DNA from: Laguncularia racemosa
Taxonomy: Eukaryota > Streptophyta > Magnoliopsida > Myrtales > Combretaceae
DNA length: 64,000 nucleotides
Reading direction: 5' to 3'
Assembly: GCA_037954665.1 (NCBI GenBank)
Contig: JBBMOL010000136.1
Coordinates: 434,001-498,000, forward strand
This document shows positions 1 through 12,600 of this stretch, in pieces (the stretch's first letter is position 1; each line of letters starts with the position of its first letter). The position numbers were made by a program, and so were the translations under genes. The notes beneath the pieces were generated by a model. That model was not told where the DNA came from. It saw only the letters and a list, made by a program, of their open reading frames with translations, and searched no databases.

Positions 1-553
1 CATCACAGGAAATGCACAAATGCAACATGTCCATCCATCGCCATGTGTTTTTTGTTTCATGGTCAAAAACAAGTACAAGAGAAACTGGTCTTGGATAGCC
101 AAAGAAAAATGGTTATGTGGAGATATTTAGCTGAGGTATTCAAGGAGAGACCTTTTCCCCCTCTCCAATCTTAGAGCTGTAATTTTCCTTCCAAACAGAA
201 AGTAGCAATAATTTATTGGAAAAAAGAATAACAAGAGAAATGAAAAGGCAGAAAGGTCCATGAAGGCAAAAATTTATTGGAAAAAAAATTACAAGAGATA
301 CAAAGATGCAGAAAGGTCCACGAAAGAGAGAGAGACAGAGAGGAAGAAGAAGAAGAAGAAGAAGCATCAAATCACTCGTCCTGAACTCACCTTAACCTTT
401 TTCCCAGTGTTTATATTGATGACAAAATCACCTTTCCTAACAACACCCTCATAGATCCTTCATCAAACAAAAATAAAGTTAGATGGGCATACAGCTATAA
501 GGAATTCCAACAATCTAATTAAAAATACAAAGCAAACGTCTTATGCATCCAAC
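1..553 (-). other. MEFG1: mEF-G intron 7 (incomplete)
   Basis: This is intron sequence after the donor at 553; exon 8 is not in the window. It contains a 61-bp tandem duplication and a purine-rich GA/GAA tract at about 322-363. No other gene is seen. Confidence 0.6.
211..332. repeat. Two-copy tandem repeat, period 61 bp
   Basis: A unit starting ATTTATTGGAAAAAA and running through CAGAAAGGTCCA is present at 211 and again at 272 with minor changes. Confidence 0.75.
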
Positions 554-642
554 CTTAAATATGTCAGTTGTCCAAATCTCCCTTCCTCCAATTTAAAGGC
601 CAGTGCCACAAGAGGCCCATCAGGAGTTCCAGGCAACATCAC
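554..642 (-). CDS. MEFG1: mEF-G exon 7 (start of domain II)
   Basis: This exon has 29 codons plus two bases. It begins VMLPGTPDGP, continues LVALAFKLEEGRFGQ and ends at LTYLR with a phase 2 donor (AAG then GTTGGA). It is the first strand pair of translation-factor domain II. An alternative acceptor a few bases upstream (GAG at about 648) would add residues; I prefer the AG at 643-644 because it matches the family spacing. Confidence 0.87.
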
Positions 643-3600
643 CTTCACTCAATAAGAATAACGGGAGCAAATACCATCGTCACAAAACATGTGCTAGAAT
701 AAGTATGTAACACACAATGATACAATGATGACATCTACAAATAAGCAATGACATACCTTCTCTTCTTTCTTGTTTTGATCAAGAGCATAGTTACTAACTT
801 CAATGGGACATGGCAAATAGTAAATAACAGCATCCAGTAGGGGCTGTACTCCCTGGATATGAAAAGCAGTAAAATCTTAATAAAAATTTAGTTCACATAT
901 ATTGTCCAAAAATACAATTTAAAAAAGAGTGATAATGTATATTGACCAGAAATATAAGCTCAAATAGGGCTTATCTCAGATGACTGGACAAGAAGAAAGC
1001 AGAATTTCAAAAGACATGAAAATTTGATTCGAAATGGATTACAGAAATGGAAAGATAAAGTATGTCAGCTTATGGACTCAGTAGTGTGCACATCTAAGAC
1101 ATATGGACAGGAAAAGAAAAATTTTAAAAGATGTAAAAGTGCATAGATTTAGCAACAACAGACCCTCCAATCTCCCTGAGTGTAACATGATTTATGCATA
1201 GATTCGGATTTTGTAACAACTTGGTAATAAAGTCATCCATCATGGATGCTTTCAGGAGTTTGCATAACAATCTGTTGCCTTTCTGCAGCAATACACAAAT
1301 GCGGGAACTCAATTTGCATGCTAAGTGAGAACAGTATCAGATTCAGAGGAGAGTTTTATCTTCTCTGTTGCATGAATTGGTGCGGCAGAGTATGTGATAC
1401 AACTCCACCATGTGTATCCATGTGTGGTAGAGTGTACAGAGTACTTGGTATAGTGTTGTGTTCTATTCATGATTATGTGAATAATATATTGACTATTAGT
1501 TGTTATAGTTACACTGCTTTAAAGGAATATAAATAGGTCTGTTATAGTATCACAATTCTTAATGTTCAAATCTTAGATCCTATCAAGATCTCCAATCAAT
1601 GGAGGTCTATCAGGCAAATTGTAGTGGTAGAAGAGAAGATAGTAGAGCATGCATGAAGGGAGAAAAGTAGGACTTCTTCTGACACCTCTCCAACATGATG
1701 GCCAAGCACAGTATGCCTATGGCAAAGGAAAATAGCAAACATATGGTGAAGATGGTAGGAGTAAGATGGCTCTTATATTGATACGTCCCCTAGGGTGGTT
1801 CCACCATTGATGAATGTGTATACCAAGAGGGTTTGTGAACAGGAGATGCAGAGGTGTTCACATAGCATGGTGTGATGGTGATAGCTGATAATGACAGTTG
1901 GAGTGTAACAGTTAGTGCTTAGCTGGCAGGTGTGTGCTAGTAGCTATTTCTCTTGTATAGTCTAGAAGATTCTAGATTTCTCTATATTAGTCTTTAGTGG
2001 TCTGTTAATAGTACAAATACTAAATACTAGTCTTTTTAGGCAGAGATATTTCTAAGTGTGCAGAATTGAGCAAGTGCACTCAAGGAGGCTTCATAGTTGG
2101 GGCCTGTGTACTACTTCATTGTTGTTCTAATAAAATAGCCTATTGTTCTCCCCAGCCAGTCAGAATTCCTAACAATTAGCACCATCTGCGGTTGTTCTCT
2201 ACCCATTTTTTTTCCATGTTGGAATCCAGTAGAGAATGACCAGGATGGATTCTCACATGAAGCTGTTGAAAAGGCTGTTCATGAATTGTCGGAGCATGTG
2301 AAGAAGACTTCTAGTGAATTGATGGATTGGATAGTAACATGATCTACATTAAAAATAGTTTGGCATTGATGCAAAACACGATGCAACCACTGATAAAACC
2401 AATGGATAAGGGTAAGGATCGAGAGGGGTCTTCACATAATGATGAATCATGGACTCAGTGTAACGATGATGCAGCATTTGCATGCTTCTAGTACTTCTCC
2501 TACTCTTGTGCATGCAAAGTTTGATGAAGCATATAAAGATAATGCTAGTAGTCACTTTACTAATTTAGCTACATGGATCACACAAACTGAGCATTAATTT
2601 AGTGTGTATTCTATTAAGCAGAAAAACGTGTTGAATTGGCTCAATTACAAATGCAAGGTCAAACCATGTGTCAGTTGCAAAGGCTTCTTCATCAATGTGT
2701 TGATCTTGATTGGAATACTTTGAAGAGAGATGATGGCTCAATATTGTAATAGAGATGTTAATCCATTTGTAAGTCTATCAACTCTGACAGAAAGATTCAA
2801 ATGAATCTTATCTGGACAAATTTGAAGCTTTAATTGCTCAAGATCCTGCAATGTTTGATCTCCAGCTCTTAGGCTACTGTTTGGGAGGTTTATGCGATGA
2901 TATTTGCTCGAGAGTTCAAACTTTAGCTCCCCAGTGATATGATTCCGTGGGTTGATGCTCCTCTGATGAATGTGTATCGGAAGAGAGGGGCAAAGGGGTA
3001 GCTTGTGGAGGTGTGTTGGGTGTGTGTTTTGTAGTGTTGGGGGTATTGTGTAGGAGTTGTGGGTAGTGTGTTATATGTTGTGTGTGATGTGTGTGGTGGT
3101 GTGTCTCTTTGTATGATATGTGTGGTGTGTGGTTTGTTGTGTGGGGTGTGTAGTGTTATTTGTATGCATGGTATGTGTGTTTTCTGTGTAGTAAGTGTAG
3201 GATGGGTGGTGTTCTACTGGTGTGTGTGTCTTGGTTAATGTGAGTGGTGCAAGTGTGCTGACATGGCCAAGCTAGGGGGTTTAAATAGTGCAAATTTGAG
3301 AGGGAAAAATGGTTATGAATCATCTAAAACAAATTCAATTTGGCCTTGGTTTCGGAGATCTGCTCTCCAGCTGAGCTGTAGCTCAGGTAACTGCTTGTTT
3401 CTATTTCCTTAGTTGGATATCAGTGCAATTTGCTATTCCCTTGGATTTCCTAGCTCTAATCTATTGATTTAGCTTGATCACTAAATTCTCAGGTCTAACA
3501 CCCAGACAATTGATCACGCAGTAGAATTGTCTTTTGATGTGGAGCACAATATCTTCATGGCATATTCTGTACCATCTATGCCTCCTAAATTGGATTATGG

Positions 3601-6600
3601 TCGTTCATCACACATATATTTTAATTTTTCTCATGTGCCTCAATTGCCTTATTCATCTTTGAAAGTTGCAAAGAAGCCTAGTGCTTTTGTTTCCTCTAAA
3701 ACTATGAAGACCTGGAAGTATACAACTTTTAAACCTGCACTTTCAGCTGGCTCTTCGAACGATGTTTCCAGAGACACATGGACAATAACAATCATCCTAT
3801 GCTGAATCTGTTGAAAAACGCAATGAAGGCCTCTATTTTAAATTCGATTGTCCATATCATGCAAAACATAAGTATGCCAGTCGTTCTCTTTGATTAACTA
3901 TTCTGGAAGGACCGGAGGCATTAGATTCAGACAAGCTATTCGAGTTGGAAGGTGCTATTTCTGCTCCAACAATGGAAATACCTAATAATATTGACAACAT
4001 GGAGATGAAGCTTTCTTCAATGGCAATGCAGGGTTTTAAGGCACCAAAAACACTCAAATTCTGAGGTACTATACTCTCCCACTTGGTTTCTATTCTTATA
4101 GACAGTGGTGCTTCCCATACTTTTGTTTCCAAAGAAGTTGTCAAACAATTATCATTCCCCATTACTCCTACTATAGCATTTTCTGTTCCACTTGAGGATG
4201 GTTATTGTTTGTTTTCTCAAGGTGTTTGTAAAGGGTTAGCCGTGTCTGTTGATTGAGGAATATTATGCCGAAATTGATTTTTATGTGTTTAAATTGGGAG
4301 GAGTTGATATTATACCTGAGGTGGCTTGACTAAAAACCTCAGTGAAAGTTAAAATTGATTGGCACCAAATGATGTTGAAATTTGTCCAAGATAATATTAA
4401 GCAGCTGTTATGCGGTGATCCTTCTCTCATGAAATTAGCCATTTCTTTCCATTCCCTTGACAAATTGGATGGTTGTCAGTTATTCGGGATTATGTGGACC
4501 AATTTTTCCTACATAGAAAATGTCAACCAGGACATACAGCAAGTCCACTTATTGGCTTTGTTGGAAGAATACTCAGATGTTTTTTTGCTGAAAAAATAGT
4601 TTTATCTCCTCACAGACCTAAAGATCACAAGATTCCTTTAAAGGATGGTTGTGCTCCAATAAACATCCAGCCTTATCATTATGCTCCAGTGCAGAAAGAT
4701 GAGATTAAGAAATGAAATAAAGATATGCTTCAAGCTGGCATCATTCATCCAAGCAGTAGTCTATATTCTAATCCAGTAATTCTTGTTTTAAAAAACGACA
4801 GATCTTGCAGGGTTTGTGTTGATTACAGGGCCCTTAATGAGGTCACCTTCCCTAATAAGTATCCCATTCCTATAATTAAGGAATTGCAGGATAAATTGAA
4901 TGGTGCAACTATTTTTTCCAAAAAAAGACCTATGAGCTGGTTACCTTCAAATGCAGGTCTCTATTTATGATATTCATAAAACAGCATTTCACACCCCTCA
5001 AGGCCATTAGGAATTTTTTGTTATGCCATTCCGTCTACATTTCAATCTACTATGAACAATTTATCTAGTCATTATTTGTGGAAGTTTGTTTTAGAATTCT
5101 TTCATGACACTCTCACCTAGTCAATCTATGACTGATCATCTTTTGCATTTATGGACTGTTTTTACTCAGCTTCATCTCCATCAATTTTCAGCCAATTATA
5201 AGTGTATTTTTGGGCAGAATTATCTAAGAGTGTTTAGGCCACATTGTTGTAGGTGATAGTGTTTGGGCTGATCCTTCTAAGGGGGCCAACCTTCTTCAAT
5301 AAAGGTCATTTGTGGATTCCTGGGACTAACGAGATTTTTTTTTTTTTTTTTTTTTTTGGATAAGTGGACTAACAAGATATTACCATAAGTTCGTACATAA
5401 CTATGAGAAGATAGCTTGACGAATGACAGTTTTCATTGGAATGATCAAGCTACTATTACCTTTCATACCTTAAAACAGGCTCTAGCCTCCGCTCCTGTTC
5501 TGGCTATGCCACATTTTTCTAAGGATTTCACTATCGAGTGTGGTGCTTCAGGGAAAGGTGTTGGGGCAATGTTGATGCAAGATGGTTGCCCTGTCTCTTA
5601 TTTTAGTAAGGCACTAGCTGAACATACATTAGCCAAGTCTACATATGAAAAGAAATTCATGGCACTTGTTCTTTCTATTCGACATCAGAGACCCTATTTA
5701 CTTGGCAGGAAATTTATTGTTCGAACCCATCTAAAAAGCTTGCAATACTTGTTGAAGCAACGGATTACAACCCGTGACAGGCAAAATTGGTTAGCCAAAT
5801 TGTTACGATATGATTTTGATATTGAAGATAAGAAGGGCATTGATAATAAAGCTGCTGATGCCCTTTCTCATCTACATGGAAAGGTGGACTCTGATGCTCT
5901 TTCTAGGCCTTTGTGGACTAATTTACAGGATGTTAAGGCAGCTATCCTTGCAGATCCAGTATCATGCATTAAAGTGGGATCCTTGAGGTCTAGAGTAGTG
6001 CATTCTTCAGTTACCAAACAATTAATGGCATTCTTTACTTCAATCACCGATTAGTCACTCCTGCTTCTTCACAGTGGGTGTTGATATTACTACATGAATT
6101 CCATATAACCCTGTTGGAGGTCACTTGGGTGTGATGAAAACATATCAGGCGGTTGGGTTGGCCTCTAATGTTTTTTTGGACAGGAAAGAAGAAGGACGTT
6201 GAGAAGTATTTGGCTGCATGTACAGTTTGCCAACAAATTAAGTCTCAATCACTTCCACTGGCTGGTTTGCTTCAGCCCTTGTCAATTCCCTCTACCATTT
6301 GGGAAGATATTTCTCTCAATTTTATCGTGCGTCTTCCCAAGTCAAAGGGTTATGAGACTATATTAGTGGTGGTTGATCATCTTTCAAAGGTATTTTCTCT
6401 TGCTTAAGAGGCCTTTTACTGCTAGGACAGTAGCACATCTGTTCATGGATAAGATTGTTTGCTTATATGGAATTCCCTACACTATTGTTAGTGATAGGGA
6501 TCCTCCATTTGTAGGCACTCTTTAAAGTGAGTAATTCAAGGTACACATTTGCGCTTTAGTACTTCTTACCATCATGAAAGCGATGGTCAATCCGAGGTAA

Positions 6601-9600
6601 TTGATCGGTGTTTGGAGGCTTGCCTGCATTGTTTTGCTTCAGATCAACTGAAGCATTGGGCAGAGTGGTTGTCATGGGCCAAATATTCCTATAATACCTC
6701 TTCTCAATCATTTACAGGTATGACACCATTTGAATTGGCGTACAGTCGCACAGCTCCTACCTTGCTTTCTTATCCAAGCAATTCTGTGGTTCCTAGCTCA
6801 CATGATGCTCTTTTGGAGTGTGATGAGACACTTCGATGGCTAAATCTAATTTGGAAAGGTCGCCGCTTTGCATTTGTTCTGCTATGAATAAACACAGAAG
6901 GGATGTTTTTGCTGTTGGTAACTGGTATTATCTTAAGCTACACCCACATTGTCAAAAATCTTTACAGCATACCCAAGTTTTATGGACCATTTCCAATGGT
7001 GGAATGCATTGGTCCTATGGCTTATAAATTACAACTACTCGATGGTTGTCAAATTCAACCAGTCTTTTATTTTTCCCTTCTTAAACAATCAGTGGGAGAT
7101 TCTGCTGTGTGTGTTTGCCCTTGCCAGATGATTTAGCAGCTAAAGCTCTCGTTACTCCTCAGCCTTCTCACACTTTGGTTCGCCATTTTTGTATCTGTGA
7201 TGGTCAGGAGATGCCTCAATTTCTAGTTCATTAGCAAGGTCAATCTATTGAAGATGCTTCTTGGGTGGATCAAGCTGCATTCCATTCACAGTTTCCTCAA
7301 ATTGACCTTAGGGACAATGATAAGATCTAGGGTTCAAATATGAAGAATTGTGATACATAAGAGCCTTTATATTGATCTTGAAAAGAAAAGAGCAATAATA
7401 CCTTCAAAGAAGGTTCATGAGCAACTTTGCTCATACAATCTCTCTCTCTCTCTCTCTAAACAAAATATCTAACCAACCACTTCTCTAACTAACATCATCT
7501 ATTTATATTCCTCTAAAGCAGTGTAGCTATAACAACTAATAAGAGTTCTAGCTGTGTAACTATAACAACCAATAGTCACCATATTATTCACATACACATG
7601 AACAGAACACAACACTACACCAAGCACTCCCTACACTCTACCACACATGGATATGCATAGCAGGGTCATATCAATACCGTCCCCTTGAAAAGGTCCTTGT
7701 CCTCAAGGATCAAGAGAAAAAAAATGGCATGACTAACCCAAACCAACAACATCAACATTGTTGACCTGAGTTGCTTCCACATCACCCTCCACAACCTGCC
7801 AACCATCATCCATAGTTGCATGTTGTTCTTCCAATAGCAATATGCGCAAGGATTTATTAAGATGAGTATGATTGGCTGTGTGAGGTTGATCACAACAAAA
7901 ACAAAGATCTTTTCTCTAAGAATTCCAAATAAGAAAGCTGATGTTGGCCATGAGAACCCTTTGCATATCCACTGCTTGGACCTTTGCATTGCACTATACT
8001 TGACGTGGAACCACTTCATTGCACCACGGCATCCTTTGGCTATACCTGATGATTAACTCCCATAGGGTCACTAACAGCTTGCAACCTCTCATTTGAAAAA
8101 GAAAACGAAGACTCTGAATACAGAGGTTTTGTATAAGAATGGACAGCAGGTGTTTGAGAAAAGGCTCAACCTGAAGAAAATTGAGTTTGCACCATTTGAG
8201 CGTGCTCACTACTGCAACTTACATGGGAAACAAAAATACCATATTCAAATCCCTTTTCCACATCAAAAGAAAGGTCAATGGCTTGAGCTAGGGTTTGAGG
8301 ATGCAAAGTCTAAACACAAATCATAATACCATCACGTAATTCACCTAAATAATAGCCAAGCAACTGTAATTCCAACATCAGTGGAGCACGAGACAGCAAG
8401 GCTTCAAAATCATCAATGTACTGCTCCATAGTAGAGGATTAACAAAGTGTAAATAAACTGATGAACAAATTAGCAGAAGAATGACAGTCAAATCACTTCA
8501 TTACCTTGTTATACAAGATCTCCCAGGTCAATTGCTTCAACCAATTGACAGTGCATCCATGCATACACAAGAAGGCTAAAGACACTTTGCTTTCTTCTCA
8601 GGTGTGATGAACCTCAAAATACTGCTTGATTGCAACAATCCAATCCATTGGAGCAAAGCCATCGAAAATCGAAAGAGTAATGGAAGCCGCTGTAGAACCA
8701 AACGCAGAATCGAATTTCACTTTGTCTCGCTCAACAGCAACATCAAAACCAGAAACAGTCACATGAGGCTGATTGACAGGAGCACCATGAAAATCGGATG
8801 ATTCACTAGGTACATAAGTAAAGCCACCACCTGTTCGACAAAAATCCTTCAACAGTCATTGAATTGATGTCATTTGACCTTCAAGCATCTTGTGGTGATT
8901 TTCTAAGGTTTGAACGATACAATTCAAGACAGATATAGTACTGTCCATTTTCTATTGATTCCAATCCATGGAAGTGATCTGAAATTTTAACCCCAACATG
9001 CTTCCTTGCACTTTGTCCAAACCTTTTTCCAATGCTTTGACACAAGAATCCATGCGAGTCATAGCCGCAAACAGTGACAATTGATAAGATCCAAGGTTCA
9101 GATATGAAGAATTGTGATACAAAGGAGTAAACTTTTTTATTGATCTTGAAAAGAAAAGAACAATCATACCTTCAAAGAAAGTCCATGAGCAACTTTACTC
9201 ATACAATCTCTCTCTCTCTCCAAACAAAACATCTAATTGACTACTTTTCTAAGTAACACCATCTATTTATATTCCTCTAAAACATTTTAACTATAACAAC
9301 TAATAAGAGTTCCAGCAGTGTAACTATAACAACCAATAATCACTATATTATTCACATATACAAGAATAGAACACTACACCAAGCACCCTCTACACTCTAC
9401 CACACAAGGATATGCATGGCAGGGTCGTATCAGACAAGGTCACTATTGATGGGGTGAGACATTAATAAATTTCCTAGAGTGCTTCAGCCTGTGGTGAATG
9501 TGTATACCAGAAGGGCTCAGAGATAGGATTAGCAGAGGTGTTGACAAAGCAGTGTTATGGTGATAGATAATAATGACAGTTGGAGTAAGACAATTAGTGC

Positions 9601-12600
9601 AGAGCTAGCAGGCGTGTGTTGGTAGATATTTCTCTTGTATAGTCTAGAAGAATCTAGATTTCTCTAATAGATACTTCTCTTGTAGTCTATAAGATTCCAT
9701 ATTTCTCTAGATTAGTCTTTAGTAGTTTGTTAATACTATATATACTAGAATGGCTTCTTTTTTTCTTTTTAGGCAGAGATATCTCTAGTGCACAGAATTG
9801 AGAAAGCATGCTTAAGGAGGCCTCATAGCTTCTTTGTTGTTCTAATAAAATAGCCTATTGTTCTGCCTAGCTAGTCTGAGTTCCTTAGATATAGCATCTG
9901 ATAAGCAATCAACTGTACTCAACAAAGAAAGTCGACAAATTGTTCAAGCCAAGCCAAAATCGAGCCATGGTACAGCATCACTGATAGTTTTAGTATTTCT
10001 AATGGTTAAGATATTTTCAAACTGAAATGAAAATTAACTCAAGTAGGAGCTTACAAAGTTCAATAACAACACAAGCCTTAATCTCAGTGGGCACATTTGT
10101 CTATATGAATCGCATTTTGCCATTGTTCTGTATCATAAATCATACTCCCTCTAAAATGTAAATACATCACATCAAGTTTAATTGTTTCCCTCCACAAAAC
10201 TTTGTTCTCACCGCCAGGTGATGTGATTGGATTAGCACAAGCTTGCTTAGGTGCCTACTAAGGTGTTTTTGGCATTTTGGTGATTCAATGAAAGCAAAGC
10301 AGAAAAACAATATTATGAACCATTTGAAAGATGGATATGACTCATCAAATCCTAGATTGATTTTCTCACAGATTGAAGTTACTTACAACCTTTGAAATAA
10401 CCTGTGATTGATTAGAGGTTGATATGGGCACTTATCATCACTGATCAAGGTTTGCCAAATGCTAAGAGGGACTAATAAGAATAAGTAGAGAAAATATTGT
10501 CTTCAAGGGTTTTCTTTTTTGGTTAATTTTAATTTTTTTTTTTGTTAATTAATGGAATTAAAAAAAAATCTTCAAGGGATTTCAATAATAGATAATTGCC
10601 AAAGATTTCAAAAATACAACCATTATCATGTTTTAATAATCTTAAACTCAGGTAATTAATAGGAAAATGGTAAGCCATCAAAGAAATAAGCAGAACAATT
10701 AAAAATAATGTGTCTTCATCAAGTGGGACTTCATTTAAACAAACCCAATGGTGTTTGGATGAAGTTCCACATAGGATGAAAAATTCAATTTGTCAGTCGC
10801 GTTCAAACACCTTGTTAAGGTGTTCAAACAAAGTGCCTCACGTTTGAATGCCCACATGAGGTGCTCAAATGAAAGCACCTTGGTAAGTATTTAAACGCCT
10901 CCTAGACCTTCATTTAGACGAAGTCCTATAGATTCAACATTGATAGAGCACAACCACACAAGAAGGATGAATCCATAAAATGTGAAAACAGTCAAGAAAA
11001 TTGACTTACTTGAGTTTACTACTCAAAACCTACCATGAGGAACATACATCAAGAAAAAAAATAACCAGCTAACCCCCTTTCTCTCTCCTCCCCTTGTTTT
11101 ATATCTTCTGAATATGTTTTGGTAAGTAAGCAAATAATTCATTGATAGAGGAAGATATGTAAAAACTGCATACAAGCAGGTATATCTTCTAAATGTTCTA
11201 GTGTATAATCCCATAACTTACTTCCAGCAAAGCACTACAAAGGTATTTATTTACAAAATGCTACCACTACTGGATTACACCCAAGCCCACTAAGAAGTGG
11301 TTGGTGATGTGTCCTCCTAAAGTACACATCTTATAGGTGGATGGATATGCATCATACCAATTCTGTCCCCCTTAAGAGAGTCCTTGTCCTCAAGGACAAA
11401 AGCTGGAAATTGCAGCTTTAAAGCCTCAATATCCACCCAAGAGGAATCCTCCATAGAGGAACCCTTGCACTGGACCAGCATTTGGGAAATTTGTTGTCCA
11501 TTTCGCAACCGAAACCACCAACTAAAATTTTCACAGGCTGTGGTGCCTTAAGAAAATCAAAAACAGCAACAATCAAGTCAGGTGGAATGTCAGACGATAC
11601 CGGAAAAGACCCCACAGATTTCTTGAGCAATGAAACATGAAAGACAAGGTGCAAACAACAACCATCTGGAAGACACAGCTTGTAAGCAACTTGACCCACT
11701 CGTTCAATAATCTAAAACAACCCAAAATATCAAGGAGCAAGTTTAGAGGAAGTCTTGAGCTTAAGTTTAGGTTGTAGAACAAGTCACAACCTTAAAAATA
11801 CCCAGTCACCCAAAGCAAAAGACACATCCCAACGATGTTTATTAGCTTCAGTGCAATTTTGCGATTGAGCATGTTCCAAATTTTTCTTCAACAAAGCCAG
11901 AACCTCATCACAAGATTTCAGTGCTTCCAAATGAGTTGGTGGACTCACTTCAGCTGGAATATAAGAAGGCAACAAGAGAGGGGATCGAGCATACTCTATG
12001 GATCCATACTCATGCCTTCAGAGGATATAACATGATCCAAATACTCCAAAGACCAATGGGGGAAAACACAATTTTTCTTATTAGCCAAAAATTGATGGTC
12101 CTTGAAAAGAGAGAACAAAACTCGGAGATAATGTAAATGATCCTCCATATTTGCACTATATACTAATATATCATCAATAAACACCAATACAAATTTTCGC
12201 AAAAAAGGTCATAACAAATCGTTTATGGTCACTTGAAATGCTGCTGGGGCATTCGTGAGCCTAAAAGGCAACACTAAAAATTCATAATGACCCTGCTGAG
12301 TGTGAAAATTTGTTTTAGGAATGTCATCAATAAACACTCGAACTTGATGGTATCCCACATGCAAATCAATCCTAGAAAAAAATTTTGTCTCATGCAATTT
12401 CTCCAAAAGTTCATCAATAACAAATACTTATCTGGCACCATAGCACTTCATTTAAAGTGTGATAATTCACACAAAATCTCCATGACAAAATCTTTTTTCT
12501 ATACCAAAATTACTGAACTAGAAAATGGGCTTGAACTAGGATGAATTATCCCCACCCCCAACATCCCCTTAACCAATCACTCAATCTCAATTTTCTGAAC

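Larger units (their letters stand above)
7318..9432 (-). mobile_element. Gag-only non-autonomous LTR retrotransposon, TSD GACAA
   Basis: A 2115-bp element with LTRs at both ends (7318-7673 and 9082-9432), flanked by GACAA at 7313-7317 and 9433-9437. The interior is only about 1.4 kb: gag from its start to the zinc knuckle, then a direct jump to the last residues of pol (LEDKD) and a polypurine tract. It is inserted in the outer gypsy at the 3' end of pol, in the sense orientation of the host gene. It would need proteins from a related full-length element to move. Confidence 0.88.
1779..9889 (+). mobile_element. Old Ty3/gypsy LTR retrotransposon, composite with nested insertions
   Basis: Diverged direct LTRs lie at 1779-2174 and 9463-9889. 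Between them are degraded gag, protease, reverse transcriptase, RNase H and integrase in the plus orientation, antisense to the host gene. The flanks TATAT (1774-1778) and TATAG (9890-9894) are a probable 5-bp target duplication with one change. Removing the solo LTR at 2935-3500, the retroposon at 5335-5365 and the element at 7318-9432 leaves about 5.4 kb, a normal gypsy size. Its frames are ruined by stops and deletions, and it is the oldest layer in intron 5. Confidence 0.85.

Noticed and set aside
2990..3230. GT-rich tract as a telomere or centromere repeat
   Set aside because: There is no regular period and it sits inside a solo LTR with a clear target duplication.
7666..8019. Minus-strand ORF of 117 residues
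   Set aside because: Only its last residues (LEDKD...) belong to pol. The rest is a shifted frame of the real gag zinc-knuckle sequence.
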